Assembly: GCA_013140935.1 (NCBI GenBank)
Contig: JABFSD010000732.1
Coordinates: 1 to 7,352, forward strand
Source of the DNA: Acidobacteriota bacterium
GTDB lineage: Bacteria > Acidobacteriota > Blastocatellia > RBC074
DNA: 7,352 nucleotides
Direction of reading: 5' to 3'
This document shows, one piece after another, positions 1 through 7,202 of this stretch (the first letter of the stretch is position 1; every line of letters begins with the position of its first letter). The translations under genes were made by a program, and so were the position numbers. Below the pieces are notes generated by a model. It was not told the DNA's origin. It worked only from the letters and a program-made list of their open reading frames with translations, and did not search any database.

Positions 1-446
1 TCGATACGCCGACGATCAACAAGTGGTATGACCCCGATGCCTTTCGCGTAGTGACTTGCCAGCAACCGGGTATAACCACCGGCACAGATCCAGTGGCAGT
101 GGCTGCCGGTATTGCGCGCAATGCTTATCTGGCGCAGTTCTGCCATTACGGCAGCGCCGGGCAGGGCATTCTCGAAGGTCCCGGTTTCAAAAACGTTGAC
201 TTCTCGTTGATGAAGAATACGCAAGTGACCGAAAAGCTGAAGCTGCAATTCCGCGCCGAGATATTCAACCTGTTCAACACGCCGCAATTCGGCCTTCCGA
301 ACACGGGCTTGAATGGAACGTTCCTGCCTGCGGCGGCCAACGGCGCGTTCCCTACGCAAGTGACGGCCTCGCGCGGGCCGGGTTCGATTGCGACGCTGGC
401 GGCGCCGATGCGGCAAATGCAGTTCGGGCTGAAGCTGTTGTTCTAA
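1..446 (+). CDS. TonB-dependent receptor, C-terminal end (5' truncated by window edge)
   Basis: This is the C-terminal 147 residues or so of an outer-membrane beta-barrel protein. The frame is open from base 3 to the TAA at 444-446, so the gene begins outside the window; the GTG at 51 is internal, since the codons before it read TINKWYDPDAF, a segment typical of these receptors. The strongest signature is the stretch around bases 186-300, with FSLMKNTQ, then LQFRAEIFNLFNTPQFG, the penultimate barrel strands seen in the very large Acidobacteriota family of TonB-dependent receptors with an N-terminal carboxypeptidase-regulatory-like (CarboxypepD_reg/Oar-like) domain. The protein ends in QFGLKLLF, with a terminal phenylalanine as expected for BAM-dependent outer-membrane insertion. 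Family knowledge suggests TonB-energised uptake of a large substrate such as a glycan, peptide or siderophore; the ligand cannot be told from this end. The next gene starts 21 bp downstream. Confidence 0.86.
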   Translation, partial: DTPTINKWYDPDAFRVVTCQQPGITTGTDPVAVAAGIARNAYLAQFCHYGSAGQGILEGPGFKNVDFSLMKNTQVTEKLKLQFRAEIFNLFNTPQFGLPNTGLNGTFLPAAANGAFPTQVTASRGPGSIATLAAPMRQMQFGLKLLF

Positions 447-467
447 AACGTCTAGCGGCGGTGAACG

Positions 468-1481
468 ATGATTGAACCAGAACCTCAGCCCACCAACGAT
501 CAGGATAGTGCGTGGAAGGAGATGCTCAACGAATACTTCCCGTCTTTCGTCGAGTTCTTCTTCCCGCACATTTATCCAGAGATTGATTGGCCACGCGGTT
601 ATGAATCGCTCGACACAGAGTTGGCGCGCATCCGTCCGGCGCACGATGCGGGCAAATTGTTGGCGGATAAGCTATTCAAAGTCTGGCTCATCAACGGCAA
701 AGCGGCTTGGTTGCTCATTCACGTTGAGGTGCAAGACCGCGTGACAAAAGTTTTTGCGCGACGGCTGTTCATTTACAACTACCGTTTGCTCGACAAAGAG
801 AAACACCAAGTCGAAGTCGTCAGCCTCGCGGTGCTGACGGGTCTGGGCCGCGCCAAAACGGGGCATTACGCAACCGAACGTTGGGGCTGCAAGACGGTGT
901 TTGAATTTCCCTGCGCGCGCGTGGCTGATTACGTTGAACGCTGGAATGAGTTGGAAGCGAGCGACAACGTCTTCGCCGTCGTCGTGATGGCGCAGTTGAA
1001 GGCGCACGAAACGCGCGGCGATAATGACTTACGGTTGAGATGGAAACGTCATTTGATTTTTAGCCTTTATCGGCGTGGCTTCGCGCGCGAGCAGATCATC
1101 AATTTGTTTCGTTTCATTGAATGGGTGATGACGTTGCCAGCGAAATTGGAGCAGCAGTTGGAACAGGAAGTTTACGAGTATGAGGAGAGCAACAAGATGC
1201 CCTATTTAGCAAGATTCGAGCGCGTTGCGCTGCAACAAGGATTAGAAGAAGGGTTAGAGCGGATGCGCGGTTTAACACTCAAACAGTTGGAAGCCAAAGT
1301 TGGAACTTTGGCTGATCGTGTACAAAGGCAATTGAACAAACTCTCTACTGAACAAGTCGAGCAACTCGGAGTAGCGTTGCTTAACTTTCACTCTAAAGCC
1401 GATCTCACTGATTGGCTCAAAGCACATCAGCCGCAAAACGGACACACGCGCAAGGCCGCGAGCCGTGCGGCGACGCATTGA
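468..1481 (+). CDS. Rpn/PD-(D/E)XK nuclease-fold protein with DUF4351-like C-terminus
   Basis: A 337-residue cytosolic protein of the Rpn/YhgA-like putative transposase or nuclease group. The N-terminal half matches the restriction-endonuclease-like fold: ADKLFKVWL with Asp67, then LLIHVEVQ with Glu87 and Gln89, the D...ExQ version of the PD-(D/E)XK site usual in this group. FARRLFIYNYRL follows at about 96-107. The C-terminal segment, about 268-318 (LTLKQLEAKVGTLADRVQ ... LTDWL), resembles the DUF4351 helical domain. The short EGLEEGLERMRG-like linker before it corresponds to the repetitive charged linker of relatives. E. coli Rpn proteins are DNA endonucleases that promote RecA-independent recombination; whether this divergent relative cuts DNA is inference. 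The start is the ATG at 468, 21 bp after the receptor stop, with only a weak purine stretch ahead of it. Codon use shifts in residues 188-269: five TTA Leu and two AGA Arg codons, which look rarer in the neighbouring genes. This fits acquired DNA. There is no adjacent partner gene of a toxin-antitoxin type. Confidence 0.88.
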   Translation: MIEPEPQPTNDQDSAWKEMLNEYFPSFVEFFFPHIYPEIDWPRGYESLDTELARIRPAHDAGKLLADKLFKVWLINGKAAWLLIHVEVQDRVTKVFARRLFIYNYRLLDKEKHQVEVVSLAVLTGLGRAKTGHYATERWGCKTVFEFPCARVADYVERWNELEASDNVFAVVVMAQLKAHETRGDNDLRLRWKRHLIFSLYRRGFAREQIINLFRFIEWVMTLPAKLEQQLEQEVYEYEESNKMPYLARFERVALQQGLEEGLERMRGLTLKQLEAKVGTLADRVQRQLNKLSTEQVEQLGVALLNFHSKADLTDWLKAHQPQNGHTRKAASRAATH

Positions 1482-1509
1482 GAACATACCATCATCCCAG
1501 AGTGCCCCT

Positions 1510-3339
1510 ATGAACCTGACGATCCCTTCAACTTTATTGTTGCGCGGCGGTGCTTGCGCACTGGCTTTATTGGTTTTGCTAACCATTGTGACCTGGCCTG
1601 ACAACCCAGCCTCTGCTCTCGAAGAAATCAAAATCCTGCGTTACCAAGCGATCCCGATGCGCGACGGCGTGAAGCTTTACGGCGACGTGTATTTGCCGCG
1701 CGCCGAGGGCCGCTATCCTACGCTGGTCGTACGCACGCCTTACGGAGTGCAGCGCGACGGCGCGCACGAGAATCTCATCAAGTTCGCGCAGCACGGTTAT
1801 GCCATCGTGATGAACGACACGCGCGGTCGTTATGAAAGCGAAGGCAGGTGGGAGCCGTTCCGCACCGAAGCCGAAGACGGGCACGACACGATTCAGTGGG
1901 CGGCCAAACAGCCGTGGTCGAATGGCAAAGTGGCTACGCAAGGCGGGTCTTATCTGGGGCACGTGCAATGGCGCGCGGCCAGCCTGCAACCCGCCAATCT
2001 CGTAGCGATGTTTCCCGCCGTCGCTTCGACGAATATCTATGCCAACTGGATTGCGCACGGCGGCGCGTTTCGGCTTTCGTTCAATTACGGCTGGGGCGTA
2101 GTCCGCATGCCCAATCGCATCATGCTGCCGCAGTACTGGCACACCGAAGCGTTCGCGCCACCGGAATTGAAATACGAAACGATCTTGCAACATCTGCCGC
2201 TGCAAACGGGCGATCAGCAAAGCGCGGGTTACGCGGTTCAGCATTACCGCGACTGGCTGGCGCATCCGGGCTATGACGCTTACTGGAAAGCCATCAGCGA
2301 CGAAGAGCAGTTCGGCAAGTTGCAAGTGCCGGTGCATACGAGCGGCGGCTGGTTCGATATTTTCGTGGCGGGCACGATCAACGGTTATGTAGGCGCACGC
2401 AAACACGGCGCGAACGAAAAGACGCGGCGCGAATCGCGGATGATGATCGGCGCGTGGGGACACGGCCAGAGCCAGAAATTCGGCGACTTGGATTTCGGCC
2501 CTTCGGCGAATCGGTTGCTCTTCGATCACGAGTTGCGCTGGTTCGATCATTACGTGAAAGGCCCAGAAGGCAACAAAGACAACGGCATTGACCGCGAGCC
2601 GCCCGTAGAAATTTTTTACATGGGCGCAAACGTCTGGCAGCACGAACAGGATTGGCCGATTCCGGCGACGAAATTCACGCCGTGGTATTTATCGAGCGGC
2701 GGCGCGGCGAATACGGGTCAGGGCAATGGCGTGCTGAGTGCGAGCTTGCCGAGCGGTTCAAACAGCGATCAATACAGCTATGATCCGAACGATCCTGTGC
2801 CGACAGTGGGCGGAAACAATTGTTGTGGGACGCCTACGCTGGCAGGGCCAAAAGATCAGCGCGTGATCGAGAATCGCAAAGACGTGTTGGTTTACACCAG
2901 CGAAACCCTCACCCAACCGCTCGCCATCGCCGGGCCGGTGAAGATGAAGCTGCACGCATCAACCGACGGCCCCGACACCGATTGGGTCGTCAAGCTGATT
3001 GACGTACATCCGAACGGCGCGGCTTACAACATCTGCGAAGGCATCCTGCGCGCGCGCTATCGGCAGGGTACGGACAAGATGCAACTGCTCACGCCGAATC
3101 AAACTTACGAATTCGAGATTGATTTGGTGGGTACGGCGAACGTCTTCCTGCCCGGCCACCGCATTCGCGTAGACATCACCAGCAGCCACTTCCCGCAATT
3201 CGACCGCAATCCGAATACGGGCGAGCCTTTCGGCCAATCGGCGAAAGTGCGCGTGGCGAAACAAACGATCTTTCATACGGCTGGGCGGGCTTCGCACATT
3301 CTGTTGCCGGTCGTGCCTTTGCCGAAAAATAAAACGTAG
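1510..3339 (+). CDS. Exported CocE/NonD family hydrolase (X-Pro dipeptidyl-peptidase S15 / cocaine esterase type)
   Basis: A 609-residue serine hydrolase, predicted to be exported. Residues 14-29 form a hydrophobic core (ALALLVLLTIV) followed by NPASA, giving a likely signal peptidase I site after residue 36. The alpha/beta-hydrolase domain holds the full catalytic set by comparison with cocaine esterase: RTPYG with oxyanion tyrosine Tyr78, GGSYLG with nucleophile Ser147, GGWFDIF with Asp283, and GAWGHGQ with His318. A helical cap lies between about 175 and 270. From about residue 455 (DVLVYTSETL) to the end is the C-terminal jelly-roll domain, with the family's TDWVVKLIDVHPNG segment. The family cleaves esters, amides or Xaa-Pro peptides; the substrate here is unknown. 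I chose the ATG at 1510 because it begins directly at the signal peptide; a GTG at 1465 in the same frame would overlap the previous gene and add a charged, signal-disrupting leader. No clear Shine-Dalgarno precedes the ATG. The TAG stop is supplied by the palindromic repeat that follows. Confidence 0.92.
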   Translation: MNLTIPSTLLLRGGACALALLVLLTIVTWPDNPASALEEIKILRYQAIPMRDGVKLYGDVYLPRAEGRYPTLVVRTPYGVQRDGAHENLIKFAQHGYAIVMNDTRGRYESEGRWEPFRTEAEDGHDTIQWAAKQPWSNGKVATQGGSYLGHVQWRAASLQPANLVAMFPAVASTNIYANWIAHGGAFRLSFNYGWGVVRMPNRIMLPQYWHTEAFAPPELKYETILQHLPLQTGDQQSAGYAVQHYRDWLAHPGYDAYWKAISDEEQFGKLQVPVHTSGGWFDIFVAGTINGYVGARKHGANEKTRRESRMMIGAWGHGQSQKFGDLDFGPSANRLLFDHELRWFDHYVKGPEGNKDNGIDREPPVEIFYMGANVWQHEQDWPIPATKFTPWYLSSGGAANTGQGNGVLSASLPSGSNSDQYSYDPNDPVPTVGGNNCCGTPTLAGPKDQRVIENRKDVLVYTSETLTQPLAIAGPVKMKLHASTDGPDTDWVVKLIDVHPNGAAYNICEGILRARYRQGTDKMQLLTPNQTYEFEIDLVGTANVFLPGHRIRVDITSSHFPQFDRNPNTGEPFGQSAKVRVAKQTIFHTAGRASHILLPVVPLPKNKT

Positions 3340-3445
3340 CACAGACTTCAGTCTGTGGTCGTAGCGTGGACTTTAGTCCGCGCTCAATTCAAAACAGCGC
3401 GGACTAAAGTCCACGCTACGGGTCACAGACTGAAGTCTGTGCTAC
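3336..3445. repeat. 110-bp nested inverted repeat made of four palindromic units
   Basis: Read directly from sequence: outer left arm 3336-3357, 3-nt spacer, inner left arm 3361-3384, 11-nt loop, inner right arm 3396-3419, 4-nt spacer, outer right arm 3424-3445. The outer arms (22 nt) are perfect reverse complements of each other, and so are the inner arms (24 nt), so the transcript could form a stem of 46 base pairs with one small asymmetric internal loop. Each arm is also close to a palindrome by itself (centre ACTTCAGT in the outer left arm, ACTTTAGT in the inner left arm), so four short hairpins are an alternative fold. The element occupies nearly all of the gap between the hydrolase and PLP-enzyme genes. 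No T-run follows it, so it is not a standard intrinsic terminator; effects on mRNA stability or translation are inference. It looks like a REP-type, possibly transposase-mobilised, element. Confidence 0.95.
3361..3419. repeat. Inner 24-bp perfect inverted repeat with 11-nt loop
   Basis: Arms at 3361-3384 and 3396-3419 are exact reverse complements. The arm begins GTAGCGTGGACT and continues TTAGTCCGCGCT. It belongs to the same family as the flanking outer units but is diverged: in the self-palindrome, two A-T pairs of the outer unit have become G-C pairs and one C-G pair has become T-G, which would be a G-U wobble in the + strand transcript of the left copy. The two terminal bases of the full unit no longer match. 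The AT-rich loop at 3385-3395 is the only unpaired stretch. Confidence 0.93.
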
Positions 3446-3448
3446 TTC

Positions 3449-3455
3449 AGAGGAG
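3449..3455 (+). promoter_or_regulatory. Shine-Dalgarno of the PLP-enzyme gene
   Basis: AGAGGAG lies 4 nt before the ATG at 3460 and 3 nt after the end of the nested inverted repeat. It is the clearest Shine-Dalgarno on the + strand of this window and fixes the start at 3460. The longer open frame reaching back to a GTG at 3355 runs through the palindromic repeat and would place a non-signal leader ahead of the twin-arginine motif, so it is not the real start. A folded repeat would sit within the ribosome's upstream footprint. Confidence 0.8.
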
Positions 3456-3459
3456 CAAC

Positions 3460-4674
3460 ATGTCCACTCGTCGCAACTTCATTCAAACCATGTCGAGTCT
3501 GCCCTTCGTCGGCGGACTATTTTCGGCTACTACAAACGCTATGACCAAGACTGCGGGCCGCGATTATTTCAAGGAACTCGGCGTGAAGCCTTTCATCAAC
3601 GCGGCGGGTACTTACACCGCGCTGACGGCTTCGCTGATGCATCCCGAAACGATGGAGGCGATCAATTACGCCTCGAAACATTTCGTCACGTTGAGCGATT
3701 TACACGACGCCGTAGGCAAACGCATCGCCTCGCTCGTGCAAGCCGAAGCGGCGATGGTTACGTCGGGCGCGGCTTCGGCGTTGACGCTGGCGACGGCGGC
3801 ATGTCTCACGGGTAAGTCGCCCGAACGAGCGCGGCAATTGCCTGATTTGACGGGGATGAAAAGCGAAGTGTTGATTCAGAAAACGCATCGCGTCGGTTAC
3901 GACCACGCGATTCGCAACTGCGGTATCAAGCTGCTCGAAATCGAATCCGCCGACGAACTCGATAAAGCCATCAACGAAAAAACGGCGATGCTGTTCTTTC
4001 TCAACGACTCTGACCCGAAAGGGCAGATCAAAGCGGCGCAATTCGCCGAAATCGCCAAACGGCGCAACGTACCCACACTGATTGATTGCGCGGCTGACGT
4101 GCCGCCGACCGAGAATCTGTGGAAGTTTACCAAGCTGGGTTTTGATTTGGTTGCGTTCTCTGGCGGCAAAGGCATGCGCGGCCCGCAAAGCGCAGGCTTG
4201 CTGGTCGGACGCAAAGACCTGATCGAAGCCGCGCGCGTCAATGCGCCGCCCAACGGCGACACCATCGGACGCGGCATGAAAGTGAACAAAGAAGAAATGC
4301 TCGGCATGCTGGTCGCGCTCGAACAGTACCTAAAACGCGACGCCGACGCCGAATGGAAGGAATGGGAACGCCGCGCCAAACTCATCATTGATACCGCGAT
4401 GAAAACGAACAAAGCCATCACCGGCGAACAATACGTCCCGCCCGTCGCCAATCACGTACCCACCGTGCGGCTCAAGTGGGAAAAGGCTGCGCTCAAATTG
4501 ACCGCTGACGATGTGCGCAAACAGATGCGTGAAGGCACGCCTTCGATTGAGATTACGCCGGGTTCGTCACCTGCCGATAAGGCTACGCAGGAATTCTCTA
4601 TCGGCGTGTGGCAACTGCAACCGGGCGAAGCCGAAATCGTGGCGAAACGGTTGCGCGAAGTTTTAAGTAGCTGA
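3460..4674 (+). CDS. Tat-signalled PLP-dependent enzyme, SelA/DgaE-like (aminotransferase class V fold)
   Basis: A 404-residue fold-type I PLP enzyme. The N-terminus has a twin-arginine motif, TRRNFIQ (residues 3-9), then a moderately hydrophobic segment and ATTNA ending at residue 27, a plausible signal cleavage site, so the folded cofactor-loaded enzyme is probably sent out by Tat. The catalytic domain shows TSGAASALTLA (101-111; cofactor phosphate-binding loop), LIDCAAD with Asp209 (expected partner of the pyridine nitrogen), and FSGGKGMRGPQSAGLLVG with Lys237 as the probable Schiff-base lysine. This last motif is characteristic of the SelA / D-glucosaminate-6-phosphate ammonia-lyase (DgaE) branch. 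It lacks room for the N-terminal tRNA-binding domain of true SelA (about 460 residues) and no selC-like gene is visible, so selenocysteine synthesis is unlikely. A lyase or related reaction on an amino-sugar or amino-acid-like substrate is inference. It lies downstream of the exported hydrolase on the same strand and ends 23 bp from the convergent recQ stop. Confidence 0.88.
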   Translation: MSTRRNFIQTMSSLPFVGGLFSATTNAMTKTAGRDYFKELGVKPFINAAGTYTALTASLMHPETMEAINYASKHFVTLSDLHDAVGKRIASLVQAEAAMVTSGAASALTLATAACLTGKSPERARQLPDLTGMKSEVLIQKTHRVGYDHAIRNCGIKLLEIESADELDKAINEKTAMLFFLNDSDPKGQIKAAQFAEIAKRRNVPTLIDCAADVPPTENLWKFTKLGFDLVAFSGGKGMRGPQSAGLLVGRKDLIEAARVNAPPNGDTIGRGMKVNKEEMLGMLVALEQYLKRDADAEWKEWERRAKLIIDTAMKTNKAITGEQYVPPVANHVPTVRLKWEKAALKLTADDVRKQMREGTPSIEITPGSSPADKATQEFSIGVWQLQPGEAEIVAKRLREVLSS

Positions 4675-4697
4675 GCGTGACTCAATTACTGCAACCA

Positions 4698-7196
4698 CTA
4701 TCCAGTCGTTTCTTCAATCAACCACGCGGCCGCGCGCGCTGAGAGTTTTACGCTTTCCGCCGCGTCTTGTTGCGCCATCGTAGCGAGACGTTCCAACGCC
4801 GCACGCACACGCAACCGTCCCAATGCCCGCGCCGCCGCGCGCCGCACGCCAGGACGTTCGTCATCCAGCAACTTGATTACGTCAGCCACTGCCGCCGTTT
4901 CGCCGAGTTGTCCCAAGGCTTCGCATAAAGTACCGAGCAATTGCCCATTGGAGGTTTCGCGCAAGAGCGCGTGCAAGCGTGGCGCGGCTTCGTGGGCGTG
5001 CAAGTCTTTCAGCACGTTGACGGCGACGATCAAATCGGTGTGGTCGAATTCGTTGAGCTTGGCGAGCAGCGTTTGCGCATCGGGCGGAGCGCCGCCTTGC
5101 CGCCATATTTCGATTTGCAGGCGCAGGTCGTGCGTTACAACCACAGGTGGCGGAGCGGATGCGACGACGAGGCGCAACAAGTCAGCGCCGAATTGCGCGA
5201 GGCGTTGCGTGCCGATGCCTTTGATTTTTGATAGTTCGGATTCGGTGCGCGGGCGTTGTTCGGTGATGGCGGAGAGCATGCTGTTGTGCAACACGACGTA
5301 AGGCGGAACGTTGAGCGCGACGGCTTTTTCGCGTCGCCACAGTTGCAGTCGTTCGAGCAGCGAGTCGGCGGGCGGTGGCGTTTCGATGGGTTCAGTAACG
5401 ACGGGCGGCGCGGCTTGAACTTCTTCGCAATGGGAAAGCGGCAGTGGCGTGGCTTCAGTCAAAGCGGCGCGGCCTGCTTCGGTGAGGCAGAGCAGCGGGA
5501 ATTCTTCTGCTGTTGTGCGTAAGAGTGCGCGGGCGATGAGTTCGTCAATCCAGTCGCGGATGCGTTCGCGTCCGTGCAAACGCAACGCGCCGTGATGGCG
5601 CGATTGATCGAGCTTGGGTTGCGTAACCCGTTTGCTGTGGCTGCCTGCGAGGGCTTCGGCGATGAGGGTGCGTCCGAGGCGTCCGTTGAAATCGGCGGCG
5701 GCTTGCAGGATGGCGCGCGCGATGCGGTCGGATTTTTCGGTAGCGGCGATGGTGACAGTTGCAATTGTAGGTGCGGGGGCGTGGTCGCATACGTCGCAAT
5801 TGCCGCAGGGCGGCGTGAAGCGTTGACCGAAGTATTCGAGGATGCGCGCGCGGCGGCAGCTTGGTTCAAGCGCGTAAGCAATCATCTGGCGCAGCCGTTC
5901 GTTGGCGCGATAGCGGCGTTGCGAGAGCGCGGTGGTTTCGAGTTGCAACGCGGCATCAGTCTGCACGGCGGCGTATTTGCCTTCCTGGGTGAGCGTGAGC
6001 CAGTGCTGTTCATAGAACAAGTGCAGCGCAGCGCTGACGGTGATTTCGGGCAGTTGTCCGGCGGTGGCGAGATCGCTAGCGCTAACGGCAAGCGGGGCGG
6101 CGGCGCGTAACAGATCGTATACGCGATAGAGTGCGGGCGCGGCGGGAAAGGCTTGATCGAGCAGGAAGCGTTGCGTGCGCGTGTCACTTTGCACGTAAAG
6201 CAGCGTACAAGTGGCAGAAGCGCCGTCGCGGCCTGCGCGACCGGCTTCCTGATAATAATTTTCGAGTGAACCGGGCAGGTTGTAATGAATGACGCGGCGT
6301 ACGTTGGGCTTGTCTATGCCGAGTCCGAAAGCGACGGTGGCGACGATGATCGGGCATTCGTCGCGTTGAAATTTTTCCTGCGCGGCGGTGCGCTCGGCGG
6401 TGACGAGTCCGGCGTGATAGAGCAAAGCGTTGATGTCGCGCGACAGCAAAGTTTGCTGGACGGTTTGCGCTTCGCGGCGCGTGTTGGCGTAAACAATCGC
6501 CGCGCCAGTGTTGGCTTTCAACAATTCGATAAGCCTGGCGTCTTTGTCTTCGCGGCGGTCGAGGTGGAAGCATTCAAAGCGCAGGTTGGGGCGATTGAAA
6601 TCCGCGATGATGCGTTCGAGCGCGGGCAGGTCGAGCGCGGCGGCGATGTCGTTTTGCACTTCTGTCGTCGCCGTCGCCGTCAGCGCCAGCAACGTAGCTT
6701 GTCGCAACGCGGGCAATCGTGTGAACAGCGTGCGGTAATGCGGACGAAAATCATGTCCCCATTGGCTGATGCAATGGGCTTCGTCAATGACTACGAGCGA
6801 GAGTTCACGTTGCTGGATGAGTTGTTGAAAGCGCGGCGCGTCACAGCGTTCGGGCGCAATGTAAACCAATTTGTATTTGCCCTGTTCGATCTCGTGATAA
6901 CGCTGACCGATTTCGGATGGCGTGAGTGCGCTGCTGAGGAAGGTGGCGTTCGTGATGCCGCGTCGTGTGAGTGAAGCGACTTGATCGTGCATCAGCGCGA
7001 TGAGCGGTGAGACGACGAGCGTGAGGCCGGGCAGTTGTTGCGCGGGCAATTGATAACAAAGCGACTTGCCGCTGCCGGTGGGCAGGACGGCGAGCGTATG
7101 TCTTCGCGCCAGAATGTTTTCGATGACTTCGCGTTGACCGGCGCGGAAGTTGGTGAAGCCGAATTGTTCGCGTAAGGTTTGATTGAGGTCGTTCAT
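4698..7196 (-). CDS. recQ: ATP-dependent DNA helicase RecQ with C-terminal HEAT-like extension
   Basis: An 832-residue RecQ helicase, a 3'-to-5' DNA unwinding enzyme acting in recombination and replication-fork repair. Domains in order: motif 0 FRAGQREV (17-24), Walker A LPTGSGKS (38-45, Lys44), DEAH (138-141), the RecQ aromatic-rich loop ISQWGHDFRPHYR (143-155), motif III ALTATAT, motif V VATVAFGLGIDKPN (284-297), and motif VI YQEAGRAGRDG (315-325). The zinc-binding cysteines are 447, 464, 467 and 470. A winged-helix RQC domain spans about 485-580 (ALAGSHSK at 515-522), and an HRDC domain spans about 609-681 with KIKGIGTQRLAQFG. After this, about 148 residues (685-832) form HEAT-like helical repeats, absent from the roughly 610-residue E. 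coli enzyme. The start is the ATG at 7196, backed by a GAGGG Shine-Dalgarno; the longer frame from a GTG at 7214 begins inside a palindromic repeat. Upstream on the same strand is another gene, 33 bp away, so cotranscription is possible. No SOS box is evident. Confidence 0.97.
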   Translation of the reverse strand: MNDLNQTLREQFGFTNFRAGQREVIENILARRHTLAVLPTGSGKSLCYQLPAQQLPGLTLVVSPLIALMHDQVASLTRRGITNATFLSSALTPSEIGQRYHEIEQGKYKLVYIAPERCDAPRFQQLIQQRELSLVVIDEAHCISQWGHDFRPHYRTLFTRLPALRQATLLALTATATTEVQNDIAAALDLPALERIIADFNRPNLRFECFHLDRREDKDARLIELLKANTGAAIVYANTRREAQTVQQTLLSRDINALLYHAGLVTAERTAAQEKFQRDECPIIVATVAFGLGIDKPNVRRVIHYNLPGSLENYYQEAGRAGRDGASATCTLLYVQSDTRTQRFLLDQAFPAAPALYRVYDLLRAAAPLAVSASDLATAGQLPEITVSAALHLFYEQHWLTLTQEGKYAAVQTDAALQLETTALSQRRYRANERLRQMIAYALEPSCRRARILEYFGQRFTPPCGNCDVCDHAPAPTIATVTIAATEKSDRIARAILQAAADFNGRLGRTLIAEALAGSHSKRVTQPKLDQSRHHGALRLHGRERIRDWIDELIARALLRTTAEEFPLLCLTEAGRAALTEATPLPLSHCEEVQAAPPVVTEPIETPPPADSLLERLQLWRREKAVALNVPPYVVLHNSMLSAITEQRPRTESELSKIKGIGTQRLAQFGADLLRLVVASAPPPVVVTHDLRLQIEIWRQGGAPPDAQTLLAKLNEFDHTDLIVAVNVLKDLHAHEAAPRLHALLRETSNGQLLGTLCEALGQLGETAAVADVIKLLDDERPGVRRAAARALGRLRVRAALERLATMAQQDAAESVKLSARAAAWLIEETTG

Positions 7197-7202
7197 AGCT
7201 TT

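Noticed and set aside
1465..1509. GTG-initiated 15-codon extension of the hydrolase gene overlapping the Rpn-like gene
   Set aside because: It adds an arginine-rich leader ahead of a clean signal peptide and overlaps the previous CDS; the ATG at 1510 starts directly at the export signal.
1579..2643. Long antisense frame (354 codons) opposite the hydrolase
   Set aside because: Its composition is rich in Arg, His and Ala as expected from the complement of a GC-rich gene. The opposite strand holds all the catalytic motifs of a known family.
3336..3445. Nested inverted repeat as an intrinsic terminator
   Set aside because: Very strong stem, but it is followed by TTCAGAGGAG rather than a T-run, and it directly precedes a Shine-Dalgarno. 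A role in termination is unsupported, though not excluded for Rho or mRNA-end protection.
3336..3445. CRISPR array
   Set aside because: The units are inverted, not direct repeats, and the intervals of 3-11 nt are far too short and irregular for spacers.
3355..3459. GTG-initiated 35-codon extension of the PLP enzyme
   Set aside because: It is a translation of the palindromic repeat; the AGAGGAG at 3449-3455 and the twin-arginine motif place the start at 3460.
3460..4674. True selenocysteine synthase (SelA)
   Set aside because: It lacks the N-terminal tRNA-binding domain length, carries an export signal, and no selB or selC gene is nearby.
4671..4697. Bidirectional terminator between the convergent PLP-enzyme and recQ genes
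   Set aside because: Only a 4-bp TGAG/CTCA stem is visible, with no T-run on either strand.
6285..6974. Long + strand frame (229 codons) opposite recQ
   Set aside because: It is a shadow of the conserved helicase domain, with no recognisable motif and no Shine-Dalgarno of note.
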